The notes beneath the pieces are model-generated. The model did no database searches and had not been told where the DNA came from. It saw nothing but the letters and a program-made list of their open reading frames with translations. From Bacteroidetes bacterium 43-93 (GTDB taxonomy: Bacteria > Bacteroidota > Bacteroidia > Chitinophagales > Chitinophagaceae): a DNA stretch of 64,000 nt. Made by a program: the position numbers and the translations under genes. The stretch's first letter is position 1. Each line of letters begins with the position of its first letter. The stretch is from contig MKUO01000004.1 of assembly GCA_001897855.1 (NCBI GenBank), forward strand, positions 62,001 to 126,000, read 5' to 3'. Positions 6,773 to 15,350 of this stretch are shown piece after piece.

Positions 6773-7129
6773 ATGATCATATTCAAACAGTTCAGCTTCG
6801 ATTCTGCCCATTACCTGCCCAATGTGCCCGAGGGTCATAAATGCAAAGAGATTCATGGCCATACCTACAAGCTCGTCGTCTATCTCGAGGATAAGGTGCA
6901 TGATACACTAGGCTGGGTGGCCGATTTTGCAGAGGTAAAGCAGGTTGTGGCTTCTGTGCTCACCATAATAGATCATAAGCTGCTCAACAATATAGAGGGC
7001 CTCGAAAACCCCACCTGCGAGCTGCTCGCCGTATGGATATGGAACCGTGTAAAAGACAAGCTCCCTGCGTTGAAGAAGATAGAGCTGCATGAAACACCCA
7101 CCTCCGGCGTCATCTACGAAGGGGTATAA
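6773..7129 (+). CDS. queD: 6-carboxy-tetrahydropterin synthase QueD / PTPS family
   Basis: 118 residues from the ATG at 6773; an upstream in-frame ATG at 6686 lies inside the decamer array and would add an unnatural leader, so it was not used. The zinc and catalytic set is visible: H13 (SAHYLP), C24 with H28-G-H30 (CKEIHGHTY), the D67-H68 pair (IIDHKLL), and E107 in the closing ELHET motif. The family converts dihydroneopterin triphosphate in the queuosine/7-deazaguanine pathway. Other queuosine genes are not in the window. Length is normal. Confidence 0.92.
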   Translation: MIIFKQFSFDSAHYLPNVPEGHKCKEIHGHTYKLVVYLEDKVHDTLGWVADFAEVKQVVASVLTIIDHKLLNNIEGLENPTCELLAVWIWNRVKDKLPALKKIELHETPTSGVIYEGV

Positions 7130-7136
7130 AGTAAAA

Positions 7137-7163
7137 GCCCTCCCGCAATGCAGGAGGGCCGTA
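7137..7163 (-). terminator. Terminator of the rfbC transcript
   Basis: A GCCCTCC...GGAGGGC stem (7137-7159). On the minus strand it is followed by TTTTACTTT. It sits just beyond the rfbC stop codon and just after the queD stop, so it separates convergent genes. Confidence 0.75.
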
Positions 7164-7178
7164 TAAAAGAGGGGTTGA

Positions 7179-7730
7179 TTAAAAATGGATCACAGCATCC
7201 TTCAGCATAGGCTGTGCCAGGTCTTTCTCAGATACAATGGCATTTGCAAGGTCTATCCTCCAGTCTATCTGCAAAGCAGGGTCGCTGTAGTTAACGCCGC
7301 CTTCCGCGCTCTTGTCGTAGAAGTTATCGCATTTGTAAAACACTTCTGCGGTATCGCTCAGTACAGAGTAGCCATGCGCAAACCCACGCGGAATGAAGAA
7401 CTGGCGCTTGTTTTCGGCAGATAGTTCTACACCAAACCACTGCCCGAAGGTAGCGCTGTCTTTGCGTACATCTACCACCACATCCCAGATCACGCCTTCC
7501 AGCGCGCGTATCAGTTTGCTTTGCGGGGTGGGAGGGTTCTGGTAGTGCAGTCCGCGCAGTACGTTCTTTACAGAGCGGGCCTGGTTGTCTTGTATAAAGT
7601 CTATCTTCAGGCCGGTCACTTTTTCAAAGGTGCCTGCATTATAGCTTTCAAAGAAGTAGCCGCGGTCGTCGCCATGTATCTTAGGCTCCAGTATCAGCAG
7701 GCCTTCTATCGGGGTTTTAATAACGTTCAT
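7179..7730 (-). CDS. rfbC: dTDP-4-dehydrorhamnose 3,5-epimerase
   Basis: 183 residues, typical RmlC/RfbC cupin. Signature residues are H62 in RGLHYQ, K72, the FIPRGFAHGYSVLS block (112-125, with H119), and Y132 in EVFYKC. It epimerises C3 and C5 of dTDP-4-keto-6-deoxyglucose on the way to dTDP-L-rhamnose. Here it follows an aminotransferase gene by 3 bp and has no rfbA/B/D partners nearby, so it may serve an amino-sugar or rhamnose pathway whose other genes are elsewhere. Confidence 0.93.
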   Translation of the reverse strand: MNVIKTPIEGLLILEPKIHGDDRGYFFESYNAGTFEKVTGLKIDFIQDNQARSVKNVLRGLHYQNPPTPQSKLIRALEGVIWDVVVDVRKDSATFGQWFGVELSAENKRQFFIPRGFAHGYSVLSDTAEVFYKCDNFYDKSAEGGVNYSDPALQIDWRIDLANAIVSEKDLAQPMLKDAVIHF

Positions 7731-7733
7731 GCC

Positions 7734-8876
7734 TTATGCTTTGGTCAGTTCGTCTATTACTTCGTTTACGTTCTTTACTATATAGGCCAGCTCTTCTTCG
7801 GTAAACTCGGTATGTATCGGCAAAGAGATCACGCATTCCTGCAGCATATCAGTGGTAGGCAGTTGGTAGTCCGCCCCGCCAAATGCTTCCAGCATTTTTT
7901 GCTTATGGCTCGGCACAGGGTAGTACAGCATGTTAGGTATCTTACGCTCCGTCAGCAGGCGCGATACTTCGTCCCTGTTCACGTTCTTCAGTTGCAGCGT
8001 GTATTGGTGAAACACATGGTGGCTATACGCCGCACGGAACGGTGTAATGATATATGCATTGCCTTTGAAAGCATTGTCGTAATAGTCGGCCACGGCACGG
8101 CGTGCATCGCAATACTCATCCAGGTGGCGCAGCTTGATGCGCAGGATCGCAGCCTGTATAGAGTCGAGGCGGCTGTTGCAGCCTACCATCTCGTGGTAGT
8201 AACGCACCTTCTGTCCGTGGTTGGCTATCATCTTCAGCTTCTCGGCCAGCTCATCGTCGTTGGTAAACATCGCCCCGCCATCGCCATAGCAGCCCAGGTT
8301 CTTAGATGGGAAGAAAGAAGTAGTGCTGATAGTACCCATAGCGCCGGTCTTCTTGGTAGTGCCATCCGCGAAGGTATAGCTGCCGCCAATTGCCTGGGCG
8401 TTATCTTCAATAACAGGTATATTATGCTCGTTGGCAACAGCCAGTATGGCTTCCATATTGGCGCATTGTCCGTACAGATGCACCGGTATAATGGCCTTTG
8501 TTTTCGGGGTGATGGCCTTCTTCAGGGAGTCTACGTTCATGGTAAAGGTGTCTGCATCCACATCCACGAATACCGGCTTCAGGCGCAGCAGGGCTACTAC
8601 TTCTACCGTTGCTATGTAGGTAAAAGATGGAGTGATTACTTCATCGCCCGGTTCCAGGCCCAGTGCCATGAGTGCTATCTGCAGGGCATCAGTGCCGTTA
8701 GCGCAGGGTATGCAGTGCTTTACGCCTACGTACTCACCCAGCTCTTTGGCAAATGCATGTATATCTGGCCCGCCGATGAATGCTGTGGAGTTTAATACGT
8801 TTTGTATCGCTGCATCTATCTCCGGTTTTATCTTTTCGTATTGACGCTTCAGGTCAACCATCTGTAAATTAAACAT
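7734..8876 (-). CDS. DegT/DnrJ/EryC1-family nucleotide-sugar aminotransferase
   Basis: Start chosen at 8876 (MFNLQMVDLKRQY), because the family typically begins near MVDLKRQY; an upstream ATG at 8897 adds only seven residues. Fold-type I PLP enzyme of about 380 residues. The substrate-loop motif GGPDIHAFAKE, CANGTDAL, the PLP-binding EDNAQAIG, and the Schiff-base Lys192 in SFFPSKNLGCYGDGG are present. The family aminates keto-sugars, for example dTDP-3-keto-6-deoxyhexoses, for cell-surface glycans. It forms a two-gene unit with rfbC. Confidence 0.92.
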   Translation of the reverse strand: MFNLQMVDLKRQYEKIKPEIDAAIQNVLNSTAFIGGPDIHAFAKELGEYVGVKHCIPCANGTDALQIALMALGLEPGDEVITPSFTYIATVEVVALLRLKPVFVDVDADTFTMNVDSLKKAITPKTKAIIPVHLYGQCANMEAILAVANEHNIPVIEDNAQAIGGSYTFADGTTKKTGAMGTISTTSFFPSKNLGCYGDGGAMFTNDDELAEKLKMIANHGQKVRYYHEMVGCNSRLDSIQAAILRIKLRHLDEYCDARRAVADYYDNAFKGNAYIITPFRAAYSHHVFHQYTLQLKNVNRDEVSRLLTERKIPNMLYYPVPSHKQKMLEAFGGADYQLPTTDMLQECVISLPIHTEFTEEELAYIVKNVNEVIDELTKA

Positions 8877-9025
8877 AGCTCCTTTTTGGTGGTGCAAACC
8901 TACACCTTACCCGGCATACCTCAAAGCATAATCTGATTGTCAAAAAACGGTATATCAGGTGCATGGAACGGTACAAAGGCGGATAATTGCTATCTTCACG
9001 CACAAAATCAGCCGCTGCCGTATAT

Positions 9026-9793
9026 ATGAAGAAGGCTTTAATGTCATTGCTCTCCGTTTGTTTGTTTTCCGCCCATGCTTTTGCCCAGGATCCCGTTTTC
9101 GGCGAACAAAAGAAGCCGGCGAGAAAAGGGTTTGTATTTTCCATCAATGGTGATTATGATCTGCCGGGTGCCGATATGGCAAAGCGCTTCGGGGCTAGTT
9201 ACAGGGTAGGGGTCGAGGTCTTCTACAAAACGAAGAGCAACTGGATGTTTGGCCCCAAGCTGGATCTGATATTCGGTGGCAAGATCAAGGAAGATTCCCT
9301 GATGATCAACCTGAAGGATAATAGTAATATGGTGCTCAATATCAGCGGCCAGCGCCAGGGTGTTGGTACCTTCGAGCGTGGTTATATGATAGGGGTACAG
9401 TTAGGCAAGCTGATCAATACCAGTAAGAAAAGCAGCGATAACGGGGTAATGTTCCTTACTTCAGTAGGGTTCATCCAGCATAAGATAAACATATTCGATC
9501 GCTCTGCTTCTACCCCTGAGCTGAAGACAGAATTCAAAAAGGGCTACGACAGGCTGGCGAATGGTTTGTATGTAGAGGAGTATGTTTGTTATAACTACTT
9601 CGCAGACAATGGCCTGATCAATTTCCATATAGGCCTCGATGTTATGGCAGGCTTCACCGCAGGCCGCCGCGACTTCCTTTGGGATGTAAGGCGCCCTGAT
9701 ACAGGTTCCCGTTTAGATCTGTTATTTGGTATCCGTGGAGGATGGTACTTGCCTATCTTCAAGCGTAAGTCTGAAGAATTCTTCTTCGAGTAA
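9026..9793 (+). CDS. Outer-membrane beta-barrel protein, unknown role
   Basis: Start moved to the ATG at 9026 because that gives a clean signal peptide (MKKALMSLLSVCLFSAHAFAQ); the frame is open from 8987. The mature part of about 235 residues shows alternating hydrophobic/polar strands (GFVFSINGDYDL, YRVGVEVFYKT, WMFGPKLDLIFGG, LINFHIGLDVMAGF, DLLFGIRGGWYLPIF), typical of an 8-10-stranded barrel. The end is FFFE, an unusual acidic cap after aromatic residues. Conserved-hypothetical type in Bacteroidota. No operon partner. Confidence 0.7.
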   Translation: MKKALMSLLSVCLFSAHAFAQDPVFGEQKKPARKGFVFSINGDYDLPGADMAKRFGASYRVGVEVFYKTKSNWMFGPKLDLIFGGKIKEDSLMINLKDNSNMVLNISGQRQGVGTFERGYMIGVQLGKLINTSKKSSDNGVMFLTSVGFIQHKINIFDRSASTPELKTEFKKGYDRLANGLYVEEYVCYNYFADNGLINFHIGLDVMAGFTAGRRDFLWDVRRPDTGSRLDLLFGIRGGWYLPIFKRKSEEFFFE

Positions 9794-9795
9794 TA

Positions 9796-10386
9796 TCAGG
9801 CATCCAAATAGAAGCGCTCGAGTATACTGAAAAACGTTTCAGTGGCCGGGCTGTCTTCCTCCCATGTATAGTGTTCCCGCAACCAGTCAACTGCCTGCTG
9901 GTAATGTTCTAAATGATCCAGCTTGCTGATAGCATGTTCATACGCATTTCTGTCGCCATCAAATAGCTCTGTGATAAACAGGTAGGTATCATTGATCCCT
10001 ACCAGGTTTTTAATGGACGGCCTTGTATGTTCTGCTGTGGTTGATATTGGTAATACAGGCTCAGGCTCCGCTGAAGCTGCAGGCATAGGTTCCGGCGTTC
10101 CGATGGCTATTTCCTGCACCGGTTCATCTTCCTGTATATAGCTTGTTGTGTCTTTGATAATGAGTTCCGGCTCCATGTTCTCCAGGCTAATATTGTCCGG
10201 TTCAGTTGCCTCCGGTTCAGATATGGGCAGGCTGCTGTTGAAGCCGATCCTGTTACGTAGTTCATGGAGATCTGCGTATATCACGCGGGTATAATCCATC
10301 ATCAAGTCTACGTCTATTAATGATGGCTCTCCTTTTTGGTTGGATAATTCGCTGAGCTTTTGTAATAAAGTCTGTATTCTTTGCAT
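9796..10386 (-). CDS. Conserved hypothetical protein downstream of gldA
   Basis: 196 residues, no recognised family. An N-terminal helical part (1-45) is followed by a Pro/Glu-rich low-complexity linker (about 50-115) and a compact C-terminal domain starting near SIKNLVGINDTYLFITELFDGD. That block (the LVGIND...ELF-x-GD...AYEHAI pattern) occurs in cytoplasmic Bacteroidota hypotheticals. It ends in FYLDA. The gene starts one base after the gldA stop, so they are translationally coupled. A structural or scaffold role is possible; function unknown. Confidence 0.7.
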   Translation of the reverse strand: MQRIQTLLQKLSELSNQKGEPSLIDVDLMMDYTRVIYADLHELRNRIGFNSSLPISEPEATEPDNISLENMEPELIIKDTTSYIQEDEPVQEIAIGTPEPMPAASAEPEPVLPISTTAEHTRPSIKNLVGINDTYLFITELFDGDRNAYEHAISKLDHLEHYQQAVDWLREHYTWEEDSPATETFFSILERFYLDA

Positions 10387-10387
10387 A

Positions 10388-11302
10388 CTAATTGGCGCTT
10401 TGTGTCAGGTTGCGGAATATATCCTCCAAAGACTGTGCCTCCGATTGCATAGAGCTGATATTAATATCATGGTTGAGTGCCATTTGCATTACTTCCTTAC
10501 GCAGTTCTTCAGGCTTTTGGGTGAATAGCTTCCACTTGTTATTTCCCATCGATTGCTTGCTATGAACATTCGCAAGTTGTGTCAATAATTGTTCGTCAAT
10601 TGTCTGCTCAAACTGAACGATGAGTACGCCTTGTGCAGTATTGGCCTGCTGTATCTTATCGATGCTGTCGTCGGCTACGATCTTGCCATTATTGATGATC
10701 ATCACGCGGCTGCACATCGCCTGTACCTCTTGCATGATGTGCGTAGATAACAGCACTGTCTTTTTCTTTCCTATCCTGGTGATCAGTTCCCTTATCTCTA
10801 CTATCTGGTTAGGATCCAAACCAGTTGTCGGTTCGTCGAGTATCAGTACTTCCGGGTTATGAAGCATTGCCTGTGCCAGGCCTACACGTTGCTTATATCC
10901 TTTAGAAAGCATACCTATCTTCTTGTGCGCTTCCTTGGTAAGGCCCGTAAGCTCTATCATCTCTTCGATGCGGGCTTTGGCATTCTTTATCTGGTGTATG
11001 CCCGCACTGAATTCAAGATATTCGCGCACATACATATCATAATATAATGGGTTAGATTCAGGCAGGTAGCCTATCACCTTTTTTACTTCCAATGGTTTTT
11101 CAGCTATGTCCAGACCACATACCCTGATGTCTCCGGATGTAGCCGGAAGGTAACCTGTGATCATCTTCATGGTGGTAGATTTACCCGCACCATTCGGACC
11201 GAGAAAGCCTACGATCTCACCTTTTTTCAGTTCAAACTCAATATTATCTACTGCCCTTTGGCTGCCGTATATTTTGGTTAAGCCCTTAACGCTGATTGAC
11301 AT
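10388..11302 (-). CDS. gldA: GldA-type ABC transporter ATP-binding protein
   Basis: 304 residues. Walker A GPNGAGKST, signature LSKGYKQRVGLAQA, Walker B VLILDEPTTGLD and the H-loop STHIMQEV are intact. An extra C-terminal domain of about 90 residues follows the ATPase core, as in GldA. In gliding Bacteroidota, GldA pairs with membrane proteins GldF and GldG; neither is in this window, so the partners must be elsewhere or absent. Gliding function is therefore not shown here. Coupled by one base to the downstream hypothetical gene. Confidence 0.85.
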   Translation of the reverse strand: MSISVKGLTKIYGSQRAVDNIEFELKKGEIVGFLGPNGAGKSTTMKMITGYLPATSGDIRVCGLDIAEKPLEVKKVIGYLPESNPLYYDMYVREYLEFSAGIHQIKNAKARIEEMIELTGLTKEAHKKIGMLSKGYKQRVGLAQAMLHNPEVLILDEPTTGLDPNQIVEIRELITRIGKKKTVLLSTHIMQEVQAMCSRVMIINNGKIVADDSIDKIQQANTAQGVLIVQFEQTIDEQLLTQLANVHSKQSMGNNKWKLFTQKPEELRKEVMQMALNHDINISSMQSEAQSLEDIFRNLTQSAN

Positions 11303-11402
11303 GGACGCAAAATACTGATTTTTAGCATCGATGGATATGCTTCATTATCATATACCTGTAAATACATTATTATATTAACAGCTTATATTATTGGAAATTT
11401 TT

Positions 11403-11918
11403 TTATTTGGCCGCTACGAAATCCAGGACGGCTGAATTCATACAATATCTAAGCCCGGTAGGACGAGGGCCGTCATTGAATACATGGCCCAGGTGGGCGC
11501 CACAGCGTTTGCATTCTACTTCGGTGCGTTCTCCATCAGGATCTGTTTTTTCCTTAATGCTGGTAGCCGCTGCAGGTTTATAGAAACTTGGCCACCCGGT
11601 ATGGCTATCATACTTTGTATCTGATGTAAATAGAAGATTGCCGCAACAGGCACAATAATAAGTGCCTTTCTGATGATTGTTCCAGTATGCCCCTGTATAT
11701 GCCCGCTCCGTACCTGCTTCCCTTGCTATGGTATATTCTCCCGCTGATAATATCTTCTTCCATTGCGCGTTAGGCACATTGATCGGCTTTGTATCTGTGT
11801 GCGTGTAATAAGGATTTTTCTTTTGTTTCTCTTTCAGGTTAGGATCCTGTTGTGCGTACACGCTAATAGTAAGACACGCAATTACTAAACTTGCAATGAT
11901 TTTATTAATGAGTTTCAT
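11403..11918 (-). CDS. msrB: Exported peptide-methionine (R)-S-oxide reductase
   Basis: 171 residues with an N-terminal signal peptide (ending VYAQ near 23), so it acts in the periplasm or envelope. The MsrB domain spans about 48-170. Zinc ligands C89/C92 and C136/C139, the GWPSF motif at 108-112, HLGHVFNDGP, and catalytic Cys159 in RYCMNS are present. It reduces methionine-R-sulfoxide in oxidised proteins. There is no fused MsrA. A monocistronic unit between gldA and the OmpA-like gene. Confidence 0.95.
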   Translation of the reverse strand: MKLINKIIASLVIACLTISVYAQQDPNLKEKQKKNPYYTHTDTKPINVPNAQWKKILSAGEYTIAREAGTERAYTGAYWNNHQKGTYYCACCGNLLFTSDTKYDSHTGWPSFYKPAAATSIKEKTDPDGERTEVECKRCGAHLGHVFNDGPRPTGLRYCMNSAVLDFVAAK

Positions 11919-12030
11919 GAGTTATGTTTTATTTTCTGTAATAATAACGATGTGTGTACAGTTTTGGTTTTTGCTTAGGTGTTAATAATGGCATGGTTTT
12001 TTAAAATTCTGCATTGTTAAAAACTATAGT

Positions 12031-12834
12031 ATGAAAAACTTAAGACTGTCAATCGTAGCATTAAGCATGGCTGCGTTAATTTTTCCTTCCTGTGTAGCTA
12101 AGAAGAAATATTTAGCAGCACAATCTGCCAATGCAGACCTTACACGCCGTAATGAAATGCTGAACAAAGATCTTGCGAATGCCCAGGATAGTCTGCAACG
12201 GTTGGGTAATAACAACGATATACTGAGAGATGTATATAACGTAACTAATAGCGAACTAAGCGATAGCAAAGAACAGATAAAGTCTCAGCAACAACGCCTT
12301 AAGCAGTTGGAAGACCTGATCATGGCGCAGCAACGCAATACAGAAGCTCTGCGTAAAAAGATAGCGGATGCGCTGGTGAATTTTAAAGCCAATGAACTTA
12401 CAGTAACCATTAAGAATGGTAAAGTATATGTGAGTATGCAAGAGAGCTTGCTATTCCCATCCGGTAGTGCTGTAGTAAATAAAGGTGGTAAGGATGCCCT
12501 TGCTAAAGTTGCCGGTGTGTTGAATACTAACCCCGATATTAATGTAGAGGTAGAAGGCCATACTGATAATAAGCCTATCAAAACCAAGATGTATCCTGAT
12601 AACTGGGCTTTGAGTACTGCGCGTGCGGTAGCCATTACACATGTATTGACAGATGATTATAGCGTACCGCCTGTTAAGATTAAAGCGAGCGGCCGTAGTG
12701 AATATGAACCTGTTGCTACGAATGCTACTGAAGAGGGCAGGGCATTGAACCGTCGCACCGAGATCATCCTGGAACCTAAACTTGATGCCCTTATGGACCT
12801 GATACATGGAATACCTAATACAGCATCAAACTAA
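12031..12834 (+). CDS. OmpA-family peptidoglycan-binding lipoprotein
   Basis: 267 residues. A lipoprotein signal peptide ends in a lipobox with Cys21 (FPSC), followed by a Lys-rich +2 region. Residues about 30-115 form a coiled coil (Asn/Gln-rich heptads). The C-terminal OmpA domain (about 135-252) contains the LFPSGSA start, VEGHTDNKPI and the NWALSTARA helix, which contact diaminopimelate. It likely links the outer membrane to the cell wall. Intrinsic terminator directly downstream. Confidence 0.92.
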   Translation: MKNLRLSIVALSMAALIFPSCVAKKKYLAAQSANADLTRRNEMLNKDLANAQDSLQRLGNNNDILRDVYNVTNSELSDSKEQIKSQQQRLKQLEDLIMAQQRNTEALRKKIADALVNFKANELTVTIKNGKVYVSMQESLLFPSGSAVVNKGGKDALAKVAGVLNTNPDINVEVEGHTDNKPIKTKMYPDNWALSTARAVAITHVLTDDYSVPPVKIKASGRSEYEPVATNATEEGRALNRRTEIILEPKLDALMDLIHGIPNTASN

Positions 12835-12859
12835 ACTACAATTTCCACTTATATATCAG

Positions 12860-12895
12860 AAAGGCCTGTTGTAAAACAAGCCTTTTCTTTTTTTA
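12860..12895 (+). terminator. Terminator after the OmpA-like gene
   Basis: AAAGGC...TGTT-gtaa-AACA...GCCTTT stem followed by TTCTTTTTTT. It separates the OmpA-like gene from the convergent TonB-receptor gene, whose stop codon lies at its edge. Confidence 0.9.
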
Positions 12896-15244
12896 GTGAA
12901 ATTCTATGCGATAGCTGAGTGATGGTATTAATCCTGTCTCCAATACATTTTTAATACTGTTAGACCGCATGTCGAAATATGTATAAGAGAAATTTCTCCG
13001 ATTAGTAACGTTCTGAATGTCGAGTGCTATAGTATGCGTAGCTCGTTTATTGTTGAGTTTGTAATAAGCACTGGCATCGCATCTAAAGTATGCAGGATCT
13101 TTAAGTGAGTAATACTGACCTGATACATAAACGGTTTTATTTTCCGTTATAGAAGCGGTATAATCTATTGGTGATTCCCGTTGTCCCCTGCTGGATATGA
13201 CCTTCCCGTTCAACCCTATAAGGCTATGCTTTTTAGCATTAAAGTAAAACTCCTTACCAAATACAATATTGAACAAGTATCGCTTATCAAAATGACTTTC
13301 GTAAGTATCTCCTTTATAGTTTGTATAGGTGGATTTGAATAGTGATGAAGTTAGTAATACATAATAGTTATCTGTAAAGGGGCGTTCTAATACCATATCT
13401 ATACCATAGTTCTGCCCGGAACCTTCACTTACCAGGTCTCTAACCTTGTATAATCCTGCTACGCCTTCATTGTTGATCAAAGAAAATCCTGATGCCGTAT
13501 CTGCTTCTACAGGAATGTGGTATAAGTATTGATAATAAGCTTCCAGTTTTAAGTGCAGCTTAAAGGGAAGCGATACGTCGTATCCAAGAACGGAATGGGC
13601 GGCACGAAGCAGGTCGAGATTCTTATTAGGTTGTTTGCCGGGTGTATCTGAATATAAATAGGTTTGTATATCCGGCTTGCTATGCAATCCTGCAGACAAT
13701 GTAAAACGATTACGACCAGTTGCATAAGATAAGGAGGCCCTTGGTTCTATGCTGTATTTATTATTAAGAGTGTAATAAGATGCATTTACTCCTCCAATGA
13801 ATGTGAAATGCTCAGACAACCTGTTCTTCCATTGTGCAAATGCCTGGTAATAGCCAGTTTTACCGGTATTGTTAAAGCTATCAGTATAGATTGTGTGATA
13901 ATAATACCTGTCGAGATGGTAATCTATTTGCTGTGCGATGATACCGGCTCGTAGGGTGCTTCTTTCACTGATCTTATTATTATATACTACGGATAATCGA
14001 AATGCAGTATTTCTATAGTTAGACCCGGTATAGGGTATGTTCGCGTAGTTGTCCAGCGTGCTTAATGTGTCTGTCCGATTAACGGATTGTTCGTAGGAGC
14101 CAGATAATACTGCCTTAATGTAAGACCTGTGATTGAGGAAATATTGGTGTTCTATACCTGCTACACCTGTTTTGGAGCGATTGTCTAACTTTAAGTTTGG
14201 GTCTGTATCATTCCATCGGGTACTATCATTTTCGGGGTCAGTCAGTATTTTATTCATACCACCAATGCCAAAGACAGAAAAAGTACCAGCTTTCTTTGTC
14301 GGGAAATTAAATTTGAACGTAAGGTCCTGGTAGTTGGGGATCAGCCCGTTAAGATCCAGGTAATCCTGCACAAGAGCAAGGGTAGAATAGCGGTAATCTA
14401 TAAGGTAAGATGATCTTGACCTTTTCTTAAATGGCCCCTCTATAGCCACTTCTGTACCCAATAGTCCTACCTGTGCAATGTATTCATTGGTATTAGTATT
14501 GCCGTTTCTCAGGTTCAGGTCAAAGGCACCTGATAATGCATTGCCTATCTCTGCCGGGAAGGCGCCGGTATAAAAATCTGAGGTGGCAAGTGTATTGGCG
14601 TTGATCATACTTACAGCGCCACCTGTACTGCCCAGTTCGCTAAAGTGATTGGGATTGGGTATTTCTATTCCCTCGAGCCGCCATAAAATGCCCTTGGGCG
14701 AATTACCTCTTACCACGATGTCGTTATCCAGGTCGCCATTGCTCGAAACACCGGCAAAATTCATGGCTGCACGTGCAGGGTCGGCAATAGATGCTGCATA
14801 TCTCCGTGTTTCTTCTACAGAAAATGAGCGGGAACTGACCGTGGCAAATTCATTTAGTGCCTGCGAGCGATATTTGTTTGCCGATACGCTTACCTCTTTT
14901 AATTGATGCAGGCTTTCCGTTAGCGACATGTTCAATTCCGTTTCCTTACCTGTTGTCACCAATATTTCGCTTACTGTTTTGGTATCGTACCCGGCAAAGA
15001 TGAATTTGAATGCCTGCCTGCCAATGGGCACATTCTTTAAAAGGTAGTAACCATCGCTATCTGTAATGTCATTTATTTGTGGATCGGAGATTAATACGAT
15101 TGTTACCCCTGTGATCGGTTCTTTAGATTCCGCATCTACTACCTGGCCGCGTACATTTTGTACCAGTTGCTCTTGTGCTCGGGCATCTAATGTTGCCAGC
15201 AGCATTAGTAATAAGATGTATAGTGTATGGCTTTTGCAAGTCAT
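12893..15244 (-). CDS. TonB-dependent outer-membrane receptor with carboxypeptidase-regulatory-like domain
   Basis: 783 residues. Signal peptide (about 1-23, ending ARAQ), a CarboxypepD_reg-like beta-sandwich domain at about 28-115 (VRGQVVDAESKEPITGVTIVL, DGYYLLKNVP), a plug domain at about 120-250 (DIVVRGNSPKGILWRLEGIEIPNPNHF), then a barrel of about 22 strands ending in a terminal aromatic strand (SLSYRIEFH). There is no SusD partner nearby, so it is not a polysaccharide-utilisation locus. The substrate cannot be inferred. Length is normal for the compact subgroup. Confidence 0.92.
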   Translation of the reverse strand: MTCKSHTLYILLLMLLATLDARAQEQLVQNVRGQVVDAESKEPITGVTIVLISDPQINDITDSDGYYLLKNVPIGRQAFKFIFAGYDTKTVSEILVTTGKETELNMSLTESLHQLKEVSVSANKYRSQALNEFATVSSRSFSVEETRRYAASIADPARAAMNFAGVSSNGDLDNDIVVRGNSPKGILWRLEGIEIPNPNHFSELGSTGGAVSMINANTLATSDFYTGAFPAEIGNALSGAFDLNLRNGNTNTNEYIAQVGLLGTEVAIEGPFKKRSRSSYLIDYRYSTLALVQDYLDLNGLIPNYQDLTFKFNFPTKKAGTFSVFGIGGMNKILTDPENDSTRWNDTDPNLKLDNRSKTGVAGIEHQYFLNHRSYIKAVLSGSYEQSVNRTDTLSTLDNYANIPYTGSNYRNTAFRLSVVYNNKISERSTLRAGIIAQQIDYHLDRYYYHTIYTDSFNNTGKTGYYQAFAQWKNRLSEHFTFIGGVNASYYTLNNKYSIEPRASLSYATGRNRFTLSAGLHSKPDIQTYLYSDTPGKQPNKNLDLLRAAHSVLGYDVSLPFKLHLKLEAYYQYLYHIPVEADTASGFSLINNEGVAGLYKVRDLVSEGSGQNYGIDMVLERPFTDNYYVLLTSSLFKSTYTNYKGDTYESHFDKRYLFNIVFGKEFYFNAKKHSLIGLNGKVISSRGQRESPIDYTASITENKTVYVSGQYYSLKDPAYFRCDASAYYKLNNKRATHTIALDIQNVTNRRNFSYTYFDMRSNSIKNVLETGLIPSLSYRIEFH

Positions 15245-15350
15245 AGTACAAAGTAAAACAAATCGTTTGCCAATTTGACTCCGGAGTTTAAGTAAGGTTT
15301 AGCACGATTTTTACACAATATTTAGTAGATTGAATATTTACACCTCTATT

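Noticed and set aside
7521-8795. Long plus-strand open frame of 424 codons
   Set aside because: It is antisense to the aminotransferase and rfbC genes, whose motifs are unmistakable; its composition (Tyr, Val, Ala and Gln runs) is typical of a shadow frame.
7179-8876. Complete O-antigen or dTDP-rhamnose cluster
   Set aside because: Only an aminotransferase and rfbC are present; no rfbA, rfbB, rfbD, glycosyltransferases or flippase nearby.
12893-15244. Polysaccharide utilisation locus
   Set aside because: The TonB-dependent receptor has no SusD-like partner, glycoside hydrolases or sensor next to it.
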